From NCBI GenBank assembly GCA_963790505.1, contig CAWBOT010000002.1:62001-126000 (forward strand): DNA of 64,000 nt. The letters are read 5' to 3'. The notes under the pieces are model-generated. The model was not told where the DNA came from, searched no databases, and saw only the letters and a program-made list of their open reading frames with translations. This DNA is from Acidisarcina sp963790505. GTDB taxonomy: Bacteria > Acidobacteriota > Terriglobia > Terriglobales > Acidobacteriaceae. Positions 18,095 through 28,338 of the stretch are shown here, piece after piece (position 1 is the first letter of the stretch; each line of letters opens with the position of its first letter). Position numbers and translations under genes: made by a program.

Positions 18095-20861
18095 CTATTC
18101 TGCAGCTCGATTTGAGCTTGGGTTGCCGAGATGGAAGGTACTCTTGATTTGGTTCCAGAAGCCGGGCTGGCGGTAGCCGGTCAGCATCCAGAGATCGTCT
18201 CTGTATTTAGCGGTGCTGTAGACGAAGCTTTTGCCATCGGGGGCGAGGCTGAAGCGAATGCCGGGGTAGAGGTTTGAGAATGGGATGAAGTCTTTACCCA
18301 GCTCTTTGATGTCTTTCCGCTTCAGGGTGACAGGGTCGAGCGAGAAGAGTGTGGCGCGGTCTCCAGTAGCCGTAGTGACGCCGGTTTCGATGCCGTAGAG
18401 CTGCTTTCCGTCTTTCGAAAATGCGAGGTACGCGGACTCAATTTTGCCGAGAGGCTTGGTGCTCTTGCCATCGGGAGAGACCAGATTCCAGCCGCTCTTA
18501 TCGCGAAAGGTAATCCAGTCGCCGGTGGGAGACCAGTCGGAAAGATATGTGCCTACATTCTCTTTCAACAACACCGGCGTTGCGCCGCCGCTGGCTCTTG
18601 CGGTCATGAGCGATGTCTTCCCTGCCTCAGTCTTCAAGTAGACGAAATAGCTGCTTTCCGGCGACCAGGAGCCACCGTACTCTGAGCTTGGTTCGACGTC
18701 GGTGAGGCGGACGGGGGATCCGCCGGATAAAGATGATATCCATAAGCGGCCAAGCCCAGCCTTGTCGATCCTTGCGTAGATGAGTCGATCCCCATTGGGA
18801 GAGAGCGACGGATCCATGAACCATTTGTTGGTTCCAGGGGGGAAGTCCGCTGCCGTGACGACAGGGCGCTCCGATCCCTCCGGCGATCGCACCCATATTT
18901 CGAATGGGCCGCTTCGATTTGTGACCCAGACCAATTTCGGTTGTTTTGCCGACCAGGCGGGCATGCTCTCAAAACGACCAGTGCTGATCAGCGTCCTGGC
19001 GGATCCGTCTTCGAGAGAAAGGGAGGTCAGATTAAGTTGACTGTTCGATTGGTGGTACAGCAGACTACCGCCGTCAGGGGAAATCGCTGGGCCTGCCTCG
19101 TACGCATTGCCAGTGGTCAAAGGCGTGAAGCTGTCAGACTCAATGTCGGCGATCCATAGGTGTGTCGGAGAGTTAAGGTCTGAGCTCAGCGATACTACGA
19201 TGTGCCGGTTGTCGGGCATCCAGGAGAAATCGGGGGTTCCATTAAGAGTTGGAAGCTTCTTGAGGATTTGTTTTGGCGTGCCTGTTCCGGCAGGGTAGGG
19301 CAGGAGCCAAGCCTCGTCTTTGTTGTTTTCCCCGGTCAGAAAGAGCAGGATCTTCTCTCGGTCCGGCGAAAAACGAAGCGTTGGTCTGTTGTAAATGTCC
19401 TTACTGGCGAACGGGGCCGGAGTGTAAGGACGCGGAGGCGAGCCGAAAGGGTCGGAAACGGAGACGCTTGTTAGATCTCCCGGTTTGCTGGGGAACTCAA
19501 GAGTGGCAAAGGATTTACCATCTGGCGACAAGTTACAGGTGGCGGGACAATCAACATCCATGATGAACTCGGGATCTCCGCCGACCATGGCTATCGAAAA
19601 GAGCTTCGAATGCGAACCCTCTAGGTTGGTGTCCTCCAAGAGAACGAGATGATTTTTATCGGTCGACCATCCCCACGGCCATACGTTGCTCTTCTCGTGA
19701 GTCAACTGTACGGGCACGGGAGAGTTTAAATAGCGGAGAAAGACCTGAGATATTCCATCAACTTTGCTCGAGTAGGCAATGGCCTTTCCATCTGGCGACC
19801 ACCTGGGATTGCTGGCGTCGCTGGCAAATGGCATGTAGCGATACTTGCCGATGTCCTGGCCGATAGGTCTAAGGACAAATCCCAGCAGCCCGGCGAGAAT
19901 AGCGCATGTGGCGCAGATAGCCGGGATTTTCCAGCGACGCGATTTGATCTGCGCAGCGGCGACTGGCGCGAGGGCGCCGCTCGTATAGGCCTCGGAAAAA
20001 TGGTCGCGAAGGTTCTTGAGTTCGCGGTAGAGATCGCGGGTTGACTCATAGCGCTGCTCGGGTTCTTTGGCGAGGCAGCGGTCGATGATCCACTTGAGCG
20101 GGGCGGGAATCTTTTCTTCGATGAACGAGGGCTCGTCGCGGACGATCGCGGCCATAACCTCGACGCTGCTTCCTCGGGCGAAGGCCTGCTTGCCTGAGGC
20201 CATCTCGTGGAGGATGAGTCCGAAAGAAAACTGGTCGGAGCGGTGGTCGACCTCTTTGCCAAGCGCCTGCTCGGGGCTCATGTAGCTGGCGGTGCCGAGG
20301 ATGGTTCCGGCGTTGGTGAAGTTTGGATTGCTATCGGGAGCGGAGGTTTCGTCGGAGCTGGTTACGCGTGATCTGCCGAGCGAGGCCGAAGTCGAGGATC
20401 TTTACGCGGCCGTCTTTGGCGAGCATGATGTTTTCGGGCTTGAGGTCGCGGTGGACGATTCCGGCGGTGTGGGCGGCGGCGAGGCCGTCGGCGATCTGGG
20501 CAGCGATCTCGATGAGCCGGCGGACTGGAACGGGCTTGCCTTTTAGCAGCGAACGGAGGGATTCGCCTTCGAGGAGTTCGCTGACGATGTATTGCTGGCC
20601 CTCTTCGACGCCGAAGTCGTAGACGGCGATGATGTTGGGATGGTTGAGGGCGGCGACGGCGCGGGCTTCGCGCTCGAAGCGGCTGCGCAGGTCGGCGGAT
20701 GCGGCGGACGAGCCCGATGCTGAGTTCTGGCGCAGGACCTTGATGGCGACGTCGCGATTGAGGCGGGAATCGCGAGCGCGGTAGACCTCGCCCATGCCGC
20801 CGACGCCGAGCGTGGCCTTGATCTCGTAGGGGCCGAGTTTGGAGTTGGGAGGCAGGGGCAT
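18095..20861 (-). pseudogene. Ser/Thr protein kinase with C-terminal TolB/WD40-like propeller, one frameshift near 20372
   Basis: The kinase starts at ATG 20861 (MPLPPNSKLGPYEIKATLG). It has a Gly loop, GVGGMGEV, the Lys in VAIKVL, HRDLKPEN and the DFG loop in ILDFGLARQIT. The frame breaks just after, near 20372, and the other frame resumes in SSDETSAPDSNPNFTNAGT, then GTASYMSPEQALGK and the C-lobe. A membrane-spanning segment (ICATCAILAGLLGFVL) links it to a six- or seven-bladed TolB-like propeller to about 18095. Removing one base gives about 921 residues. It is a membrane kinase with an extracytoplasmic sensor of the acidobacterial type. All catalytic elements on both sides are intact, so the break may be a sequencing error. 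Confidence 0.85.
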
Positions 20862-21312
20862 ATGTTGAAGCGTGCACAACGAAAAAGGAGACAATCCGGA
20901 AGTTCAATAAGTGAAAGTCCCTGTCGCGTTTACGAGTGGCCAGTGTTTGTTGGAGCGAGCATAGTAGATGGGAATTGCCCTTGCAAGCCAATATTGGTCG
21001 GTTTGAACAGCCAGCCGGACGGAATAAGGTTTAGGTTCACTCGACGAGCCAAGGCCCTCTCTGAGGATTCAATTCGAATGCCGTCCGCAAGTTGCCGTAA
21101 AACCGGCTACTCGGCAATGCCTGAAAAGTCAAGAATGTAACAATCGAAGGTCAGTGTTAGGGCCTCGCCCAAGACTCTTAAGGACCAGAAGAGCCAGGCT
21201 GCCTTGCAAATTGTCATTCCGGGTCTTCATCGACAGCACTACTTCTATAGAAGTCTAGGGGAATAGTGCTTCACTTGGGTGTTGAAGCCAAGTCTGTTCA
21301 CCCGTCAATGCC
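20862..21312. other. 451-bp intergenic region with one copy of a direct repeat
   Basis: It separates the minus-strand kinase from the DUF1275 gene on the plus strand. Both promoters should lie here, but no clear -35/-10 pair was seen. The only notable element is the first copy of the 64-bp repeat at 21095-21158, whose partner lies just after the DUF1275 gene. Open frames of up to about 90 codons here look spurious. Confidence 0.5.
21095..21158 (+). repeat. Direct repeat, copy 1, upstream of DUF1275 gene
   Basis: The segment from CCGTAAAACCGGCTACTCGG to AAGGTCAGTGTT matches 22146-22208 with only a few mismatches and one 1-base gap. The two copies lie about 1 kb apart on either side of one gene and do not code. 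Possible meanings are a duplication scar, a mobile-insertion remnant or a structured RNA element. Confidence 0.85.
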
Positions 21313-22089
21313 ATGAGCTGCGATGATAAAACCATCATGCCATTGGTTTATTTACGTCAACTGACAGGGCGCGAGCGCACCCACTCTGGCGACCGTCAGC
21401 TCGCCAGTTGCCTGGCATTCGTGGCCGGCGCTGCCAACGCCGGAGGGTTTCTGGCGGTAAGACAGTACACCTCCCACATGTCCGGTATCGTATCGTCGAT
21501 GGCTGACAACGTTGCTCTCGGAAGCTTTCAGGTGGCTGCGGCGGGTTTCGGTGCGGTCCTCGCGTTTTTGCTGGGAGCGGCTTGCACGGGATTGTTAGTC
21601 CGATGGGCAGACGCGCGCCAACTGGAAAGTGCATATGCACTTCCACTGCTGATCGAGGCGATTTTGCTGGTGTTCTTCGGGCTGACCGGAAAGGCATTTG
21701 AAGGTCGGTCCGTACTTGGGACCGTCGCTTTGCTTTGCTTCACAATGGGATTGCAGAATGCCATTGTGACCAAGATCTCTGGCGCGATTATCCGGACCAC
21801 GCACCTCACAGGCATGGTCACAGATATTGGAATCAAGCTTGGCAGGATGGCTTTCGCAGTTGCGAAGAGACAACGACCTTCGACCTCGGTCGAAATGGAT
21901 AAACTCTGGCTTTTGACATCTCTGATTGTTCTGTTCTTCTTCGGCGGAATAGTTGGAGCCTTGGGTTTTAAACATGTGGGTTTTCTGTTCACTCTCCCAC
22001 TGGCGGGGATACTTTTTCTTCTCGCGTCAATGCCCCTGATCGATGATGTCCGAAATACCTTTAACCGAGGCTCGCAGCCCTCACTTTAG
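21313..22089 (+). CDS. DUF1275 family (YoaK-like) membrane protein
   Basis: This 258-residue protein has about six hydrophobic segments and the DUF1275 core: LAFVAGAANAGGFLAVRQYTSHMSG and MGLQNAIVTKISG then IIRTTHLTGMVTDIG. The function of the family is unknown; it is predicted to sit in the inner membrane. ATG 21337 is an alternative start, and no ribosome site decides. It is flanked on both sides by a 63-64 bp direct repeat, and the body of the gene is less GC-rich than its neighbours, so acquisition as a unit is possible. That last point is inference. Confidence 0.82.
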   Translation: MSCDDKTIMPLVYLRQLTGRERTHSGDRQLASCLAFVAGAANAGGFLAVRQYTSHMSGIVSSMADNVALGSFQVAAAGFGAVLAFLLGAACTGLLVRWADARQLESAYALPLLIEAILLVFFGLTGKAFEGRSVLGTVALLCFTMGLQNAIVTKISGAIIRTTHLTGMVTDIGIKLGRMAFAVAKRQRPSTSVEMDKLWLLTSLIVLFFFGGIVGALGFKHVGFLFTLPLAGILFLLASMPLIDDVRNTFNRGSQPSL

Positions 22090-22145
22090 AGTTCAATCTG
22101 GCATTGACCGTACGCAGACAGCTAATCTTGTTAGCCCGCGCGTGT

Positions 22146-22208
22146 CCGTATAACCGGCTACTCGGCAATGCCTGAAAAGTGAGAGTGTAACAATCAAAGG
22201 TCAGTGTT
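22146..22208 (+). repeat. Direct repeat, copy 2, downstream of DUF1275 gene
   Basis: This is the second copy of the element at 21095-21158, in the same orientation, from CCGTATAACCGGCTACTCGG to AAGGTCAGTGTT with a one-base deletion in the middle. It lies 57 bp past the DUF1275 stop and codes for nothing obvious. Confidence 0.85.
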
Positions 22209-22347
22209 TCGGGAACAGGACCGAGCGAGTTCGCGGTAATGCCATGCCAGTAGCGCCTAATCTGCGGTCCATGCGCTGCGGGGAATTATTTTTCCGGACG
22301 ATGGCCGAGGCCCGTCCTGTTCGGGACGAAATGGGTGCCGCAGTAGC

Positions 22348-22659
22348 TTATTTGGCGATGAGCATGTCGGTGGGTCCTCCATCCTCTACAGGAAGAATGA
22401 GGGTTTGAAACGGTTTGGTCGCTTTCGGGGCATAGACCGTGACTTCGGTTGCGTTGGCTACATAGAGGTTGCCCTTTGAGTCAACCGCCAAGGGGCCGGG
22501 TTGATTGAGGCCGTCGGTGATGGTGCGAACGAGCTTAAGCTTCTTGCCGATGGAATATTCAAAGACGGTGTTGATGTCGAAGGCGGAGGCGAAGAGCCGG
22601 CCTTCAGCGATGGCGACAAAAGGGGCCACATCGGCGCTGTTGCCCATGCTGACCTGCAT
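22348..22659 (-). pseudogene. Fragment of an NHL/SMP-30-like beta-propeller
   Basis: A 103-residue frame encodes propeller-like blades (GLNQPGPLAVDSKGNLYVAN, EVTVYAPKATKPFQTLI). This pattern is known from multi-blade lactonase-like proteins of 300 residues or more. No signal peptide or full set of blades is present, and the frame upstream of 22659 reads open only for a few more residues. It is probably the remaining C-terminal piece of a lost gene, and it sits next to the S51 peptidase on the same strand. Confidence 0.55.
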
Positions 22660-22689
22660 TCTTGCCGGGGCTTTGGGCCAATCCCGCTT

Positions 22690-23337
22690 TCAAGGGATTT
22701 CTAACAAAGCCTCGGATTGCCCGTTTACAACAATTGCCTCTCCGTCTCTCAAAGTCTTATATGCCATACCCGCAGATTTCAGATAGCTGACGACCTTATC
22801 GATCGTCCCCGACTCCATGTGATCCGACTGAAAGTGGGGAACGGGCGTATAGGGAAGGATGCCCAGACCATCCCATATCACTTCTCTGTGGGAGGCTTGT
22901 TCCACCTCCGCTGGATCGTCCACCAGATCAAGTCCCTTAAGACTGGCTGCAAGCACACAGATACCCGCGCTATAGCCTCCATACGCAATGGCATCGTCCT
23001 TAAGCATCTTTGTGATGATGCGATCGAACCTGCTGTCGTACATGGCTCGCCGCAATACGAAGGCGTTGCCACCCGCTACCCATACGCTGCCGCAGGTCCG
23101 AAGGCGTTGTTCGAGCTGAGCACTCTTATCGACATAGTCCCGCAAATCGACATCCGTCGCCACGAGCCCGGTTTCGGCCAACATCTCCGCCTGCTCAATC
23201 ACCCGATAAGCATGTGCCTGGTCGCCCCAAAGGTCGCCAGCGTTGAGGATGAGAGCCACACGCTTATTGCGGCCAGCCATGCTCGCAAATAAATCCGGCC
23301 GAGGGCCAAGGCGAAATGAAGATAGATAAAGTCTCAC
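22690..23337 (-). CDS. Peptidase S51 family (dipeptidase E-like), class-I-glutamine-amidotransferase fold
   Basis: GTG at 23337 gives 215 residues starting VRLYLSSFRLG, the usual N-terminus of the family. A longer frame to ATG 23391 adds 18 residues of unrelated sequence that overlap the preceding kinase end. The nucleophile Ser123 sits in AYGGYSAGICVLAASL, and VWVAGGNAFVLRR and TPVPHFQSDH supply other conserved positions. Family members hydrolyse Asp-X dipeptides or related cyanophycin products. It starts just past the kinase stop at 23388 on the same strand, so it may share a transcript. Confidence 0.8.
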   Translation of the reverse strand: MRLYLSSFRLGPRPDLFASMAGRNKRVALILNAGDLWGDQAHAYRVIEQAEMLAETGLVATDVDLRDYVDKSAQLEQRLRTCGSVWVAGGNAFVLRRAMYDSRFDRIITKMLKDDAIAYGGYSAGICVLAASLKGLDLVDDPAEVEQASHREVIWDGLGILPYTPVPHFQSDHMESGTIDKVVSYLKSAGMAYKTLRDGEAIVVNGQSEALLEIP

Positions 23338-23387
23338 CGCGCCAGCATATATTGGAGTTCCTCTAGCGAGATGAGTGCGCCCCGGGT

Positions 23388-26088
23388 TCACTTGCCGGCT
23401 GGATCGCCTCTTTGATCGGTAATCAGCACCACGTCGGAGCTCGATTTGACCCGTGCGACGGCGAGTTGTTTTCCGGAGGGCGACCAGTCAAAGGCGTTGA
23501 TCGCCTCCGGGGCTGGGCTGAAGAGCATATGAGGAGCAGAGCCGTCCAACGGTTGATACAGCAAAGTAATCCCGCCATTCCGCAGGGCGTCGCTTACGAG
23601 GGCGCGGCCGTCCGGTGAAAACATTGTAAAGTTGGCGAGGGTCTGATCGATGAAAAAGGGTGGTTGCAGCTGTCCCGTGGCCAGGTCTGCGACAATGGCG
23701 CAAAATTTTTGTTCGCGAAGCGCGAAAAGTGCGGCCCGTGTTCCATCGCGCGATACCTCCGCGTCGGCGTAATTTACCGGTCGCACCAGCTGGGCAGGCG
23801 TCCCTCCGGCGATCGGGATGCTCCATAGCGAAACGTTGACATCGCTTCCAAGATTGAAATAGGCTTTCCGGCTGTCGGGGGAACAACTCGGGCTTCGCGC
23901 GAATCCGCTGGTCGTGAGTTGAGTGATCTCTCCTCCGTCGGCATTCATGCGGAAGAGACGCGGCTCACTGGCGCTTTTCGGGAAAGCTGTAAACAAAATG
24001 TGGCCGTCGGGGCAGGAGGCAATGAAGTCTCCGGGAGCGATGTCGCCGGTATCAAAGTTGTGCATGCTCCCCGTGGCTCGATCGATCGTTCCGATACTCA
24101 AACCTCCCGCAGCATAGAGGAGCCGGTCTTCGGTGGCCCAGGCGATAGTGCTCAGCGTGATCCGCAACGGCAAGGTAGAGACTGGATCGCCGCCATCCGG
24201 TCCATACCAAGCGATACTGGAATCGGCATTGGTCAGCACCGTGGCCAGCGTACGTCCGTTCGCAGAGAGCGCCAGCTGGCTGTACGAACTCACATCGTTA
24301 GTCACCGAATGAAACTCCCCGGACGGTACCCTCACGACGCCGATCTGTGCGCGGTCAGCGCGTTGCCTGTAATAGAGTGCCAGCAGATGGCGGCTGTCGG
24401 GCATCCACGCGAGCGTCGTGGAAGCGAGAGTGGGGTTCACCCAGAAGACTCCCGTCGGCGGCGTCACCGTCGTGACCCTCTTCGACGAGAGTTCCATCAC
24501 CTTCAATCCGATCCTGGTCGTTCCCGCCTCCATTTGAAGCCACGCGATCCGGCTTCCGTCCGGCGACCAGACGGGCGCCAGGGTCTTTCCATCTGTCGTA
24601 TAGAGGACTCGATCTTTGCTGCCGTCTTTTTCGGCGACATGGATCTCGGAGAGGTAGCCATTCTGGTCAGGCAACCATCTGAGGTAAGTCAACCTGTTGC
24701 CATCGGGGGCAAAACTTACCGGGCTATCGATGTTCACGATCAGTTGTCTCGGCGTCCCCCCAAAGACAGACATCACGTAAAGATTACTTGCCGTGTCGCT
24801 CACCGGACTGAGACGGGTGAAGTACAGATAGTTGCCATCGGGCGAGAAGGTGAGTCCAAGGTAAAAGCTTGAAAATGCCGCCAGAATCTGGGTGTCCGTG
24901 TTGGTCGCGGTGTTTCTCACCCAAAGAGTGCGCTGCCCCTTGTCGTTTTTTACTTCGGCCAAAAAGCGCCCGTCGGCTGAGAGTGCGATGAGTTCGATGG
25001 TGCCGATATGAGTGATCTGATCGACCGAGATCGAGGCGAAGGGCCGAGGGCGCGGCCAGAAGCGCCAAGCTGCAAAGGCCGCTGCCAGAATAACCACGAC
25101 AGCGATGGCGATTGCCGTTCTACGGGGCTTGCTCGATTTAGTGCGGAATCCGGACGAACTTGCGATCTGTGAGGACGAGAGCCCGGAGGCATGGACGCTG
25201 CCGGAGATGTTTTTGCGCTGCAGGCGCTTGAGATCGGCGCGGAGCTCGGCGGCCGACTGGCAGCGCAGATCGCGGTCTTTCTCGAGCAGCTTATTGAGGT
25301 CGTTCTCGAACTCGACCGGGAGTTGCGAGTTGAGGGAGATTGGCGCAACAGGAGCGTGATTGAGGATCTTGTCGAAGACGACTGCCGTTGCGTTTCCGCT
25401 AAATGGATGCTGCCCGGTGGCCATCTCATAGAGCACGACGCCCAGCGAGAAGAGGTCACTGCGGGCGTCGAGCGTCTCGCCGCGTGCCTGCTCCGGGCGA
25501 CATGTAGGCGACGGTGCCGGCGGTCGAGCCCGAGCTGGTAAGCGGGTTAACGGCGGTGGAGGCATCGGCAGCAGCGACGCCGTCGTGCAGCGCTTCCACT
25601 TTGGCGAGGCCGAAGTCGAGCAGCTTGGCCTGGCCTGAATTGGTGATGAAGATATTCGCCGGCTTGATATCGCGATGCAGGACGCCTTTGTGGTGAGCGG
25701 CGTCGAGTGCGTCGGCGAGTTGCACGCCCATCTCGAGGAGCTTCGGGTAGGGCATGGCGTGGCCACGGTAGAGCTTCTCCAGACTGTTGCCCTCGAGCAG
25801 CTCCATGACGATGAAGGGCGGGCCTGCGGTCTCGTTCAGCTCATGGATGGTGCAGATGCCGGGGTGGTTGAGCGAGGAAGCCGCGCGGGCCTCGCGCCAG
25901 AAACGCTCCAGCGCGAATTCGTCTTGTCGGGTCGATTCGTTGAGAAGCTTGAGGGCGACATGGCGGCCAAGCTTCTGGTCGACGGCCTCGTAGACGACGC
26001 CCATGCCGCCCTGACCGAGCCGGCGGACGAGCTTATAGTGCCCGAGAAGCGTGCCGGAGGCCAGTTCAGTCACCCCAACATCTTGCAT
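23388..26088 (-). pseudogene. Ser/Thr protein kinase with C-terminal TolB-like propeller, one frameshift near 25500
   Basis: The kinase starts at ATG 26088 (MQDVGVTELASGTLLGHYKL). It has a Gly loop, GQGGMGVV, the Lys in HVALKLL, HRDIKPAN and the DFG loop in LLDFGLAKVE. After TAGTVAYMSP the frame changes near 25500, where removing one G from CCCGGAG restores PEQARG and the C-lobe. A membrane segment (TAIAIAVVVILAAAFAAW) then leads to a WD40/TolB-like propeller ending in DQRGDPAGK at 23388. Corrected length is about 899 residues. It is similar in layout to the kinase at 18095-20861, and the two are likely paralogous sensors. Confidence 0.85.
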
Positions 26089-26214
26089 TTAATGGGCGAT
26101 GAGGGGCAAGGGATTCTTTTCTTCGCCGCAACAAAGGAACTGTCCGATTCCGAGCCAGAAGATGGCCGAGTGATCGGGCGAGGAGGCTGATGGGCTGGTG
26201 CGGCCGCCCACCAT

Positions 26215-27795
26215 TTAGAAGGCGGCGCCGGCGGAGTTGGGCTGGTTGCTGAGAATTTCTTTTCCGCCACTGACGGCGACAATGTAGCTCTGGCCGGGGA
26301 CGGGCAGGGGATGGTCGCTGCTCGTCCAAAGATAGACACGATTGGGCTGGCTCCAGACACTATCGACGGCGACCATGCCCGGCGTGGGTGCGGGAGCGAG
26401 CTGGGAAGAGCTGGGCATCGCGAGAAGGACGGGGCGATCCAGATAAAAGGCGAATGAAGAGGCGCTCGAATAGGCGCCGTCGATGACGACCACGTCCTCG
26501 GGGCTGAGCTCGGAGCGGATAGCGTCGGCGAGAATCTGCGACGAGCGGTAAGGCGAGGCGATGAGCGTTCCGGCCTGAATGGCGATGGCGATGCCGGCCA
26601 GCATTCCGGCGATAAAACAGTTCGCAAGGCGATGCCGGTTGCGGAGACGGAATATCAGGTTTCCGGTGACTCCGGCGATGACCGCGGCGGCGAAGATGAG
26701 CAGCGGAATTCTGGTCCACCCGGCGGTGATAACGACGGAGGACTTAAGGAATCGAGAGGACAGCGGGCCGAAGATCACGAAGAGAATCGCAATTGCGCTT
26801 ACTGCCAGACCGACAGCGAAGATGTACTTCGCGATGCGCCGGCCGAGGGGGCGGACGGAAAAAGGCTCGTTACGGGCAAGCCATTCGCCGAGGAGCAGGC
26901 CGAGCGGCGGCAGCGGGCTGATCCAGAGCAACGGATTGTGCGGGGCTTCAAGGATGCCGGCGAAGAAGAGGGTACTGATGGCCCAGACCATCAGGGGCCA
27001 CTGGTTGAGTCGGGCAGGGTTGCGACGACGGCGAGCGTCCCAGCAGGCCACGGCAAAGGCCAGCGGCAACACCATCGCCGGCCAGCTGGCGGTGAGCAGC
27101 ATGAGAACGCAGGCTAGAGCGGTAATCGCGATGGCGAAACCGCCCTGGAGCCGCTTGACGATGAGCAGATACCACAGCGCGAAGACGATGAGGGTCGTCT
27201 CCAACGCGAAAAAGGGTAGAGGCGAAAGATCGCGGGTGGCGAGAAATGTCCCCGGCCAGGTGAGGACGAGAAGCGCGGCGTAGAGCGCGGCGGAGTTCCA
27301 ACCAAATAATCTGCGGGCGAAGAAGAAGACGACGACTGCGAGCGCCAGGAGACTGAGCGCGATGGGCAGCCGGGCTGACCAGTCAGCAACCCCGAAGAGC
27401 TTGAAGCTGACGGCGATGGCCGTCTCGAGGACTCGGGAGGGGGTCTCGAGCGGCAGCCCATTGAGGAGAGACGTCCAGTTCCTGCTGGCGACAATCTCGC
27501 GCGCGATGTCGGCGTGCAGCGTTCCGGGGCCGTCGGGCAACAGGGGGCGGCGCAAAGGAGGCAGGGGAGGAGAGGGGAGGAGAGAAAGAGAGGGCGAGAG
27601 GGGAGGAACGATATAGCCGCCGTAGAGCAAGAGCCACAGGCCGAGGATGGGCAGCAGAAATTTCCAGGCCGAATTGATTGTGATCTTTGGGATAGCGGCT
27701 CTCCGCGATTCTTCAACTCGGCGATTATAGTAGTGGCGGAGACTGCTTAGCCGCGATTGGGCCCAATGCCGATGATCCGCCTGCTCGACAATCAT
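26215..27795 (-). CDS. GT-C family membrane glycosyltransferase-like protein (ArnT/PMT type)
   Basis: The 526-residue protein has about eleven hydrophobic segments. Its first loop carries DGPGTLHADIAREIVASRNW, then NGLPLETPSRVLE and SARLPIALS, the pattern of GT39/GT83 polyprenyl-linked sugar transferases, though the usual acidic DE near the first loop is weak here. Such enzymes add sugars to lipid A or proteins at the periplasmic face. The start at ATG 27795 overlaps the divergent GNAT gene by 30 bp, which is unusual, but no other ATG, GTG or TTG in frame lies before the first hydrophobic segment. A proline-rich stretch near residues 65-85 is encoded by a purine-rich tract. Confidence 0.65.
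   Translation of the reverse strand: MIVEQADHRHWAQSRLSSLRHYYNRRVEESRRAAIPKITINSAWKFLLPILGLWLLLYGGYIVPPLSPSLSLLPSPPLPPLRRPLLPDGPGTLHADIAREIVASRNWTSLLNGLPLETPSRVLETAIAVSFKLFGVADWSARLPIALSLLALAVVVFFFARRLFGWNSAALYAALLVLTWPGTFLATRDLSPLPFFALETTLIVFALWYLLIVKRLQGGFAIAITALACVLMLLTASWPAMVLPLAFAVACWDARRRRNPARLNQWPLMVWAISTLFFAGILEAPHNPLLWISPLPPLGLLLGEWLARNEPFSVRPLGRRIAKYIFAVGLAVSAIAILFVIFGPLSSRFLKSSVVITAGWTRIPLLIFAAAVIAGVTGNLIFRLRNRHRLANCFIAGMLAGIAIAIQAGTLIASPYRSSQILADAIRSELSPEDVVVIDGAYSSASSFAFYLDRPVLLAMPSSSQLAPAPTPGMVAVDSVWSQPNRVYLWTSSDHPLPVPGQSYIVAVSGGKEILSNQPNSAGAAF
27540..27608 (+). repeat. Polypurine (GA-rich) low-complexity tract
   Basis: About 70 bases on the plus strand are almost all A and G (GGAGGCAGGGGAGGAGAGGG onward), so the minus strand is polypyrimidine. 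It lies inside the glycosyltransferase gene and encodes a Pro/Ser/Leu-rich loop. Such tracts can form triplex structures or vary by slippage. Confidence 0.7.
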
Positions 27796-28278
27796 GATTT
27801 CGAGCCGATTTGGGAGATCATCAACGATGGCTCACAAGCCTACAAAGGGGTCATTCCGGCCGACCGTTGGGCTGAGCCGTATATGTCGCGGGAGAAGCTG
27901 AGGCGCGAGATCGCCGATGGAGTGGTCTTCTGGGGCAGCGAGCGGGAGGGTGAGCTAGCGGGGGTGATGGGTTTGCAGCAAGTGAGGGACGTGACCCTGA
28001 TCCGGCACGCGTATGTGAGATCGGGAAACCAGCGGAGCGGTGTGGGCGCGAGCCTGCTGGCCCACTTGCTCGAACGGGTTAGTAGTCCGGTTTTGGTGGG
28101 AACGTGGGCGGACGCAGAGTGGGCTATCCGTTTTTACGAGAAGCGCGGATTTCGAATGGTGACACCCGAAGAGAAAGAGATACTGCTCAGAAGATACTGG
28201 TCGATACCGGAGCGCCAGGTCGAGACTTCGGTAGTGCTTGCGGACGCGAATTGGCGGAGAGGCGAGGAAAGAGTCTGA
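27766..28278 (+). CDS. GNAT family N-acetyltransferase
   Basis: ATG 27766 gives 170 residues; ATG 27772 is equally possible, and a TTG at 27757 would only add three residues. The GNAT core is visible: VTLIRHAYVRSGNQRSGVGA contains the acetyl-CoA loop (R/Q-x-x-G-x-G/A type) with the following helix LLAHLLERV, and WAIRFYEKRGFRMV is the usual last strand. It transfers an acyl group to an amine, with unknown substrate. It is divergent from the glycosyltransferase and precedes the Rieske gene by 60 bp, without a clear shared operon. Confidence 0.8.
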   Translation: MPMIRLLDNHDFEPIWEIINDGSQAYKGVIPADRWAEPYMSREKLRREIADGVVFWGSEREGELAGVMGLQQVRDVTLIRHAYVRSGNQRSGVGASLLAHLLERVSSPVLVGTWADAEWAIRFYEKRGFRMVTPEEKEILLRRYWSIPERQVETSVVLADANWRRGEERV

Positions 28279-28338
28279 CGCTTCTCACATCGCCAAATAG
28301 AATTTAGTGACGGACTCACAGCACTACTGCTTTTTTCA

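Noticed and set aside
23919..24872. 317-codon plus-strand frame opposite the second kinase
   Set aside because: Antisense to the propeller part of the kinase; no motif, Arg/Gly-rich shadow composition.
20331..26088. Programmed frameshifting as an explanation for the broken kinases
   Set aside because: The break sites do not share a slippery heptamer and a downstream structure, and breaks also occur in unrelated enzymes, so sequence error is simpler.
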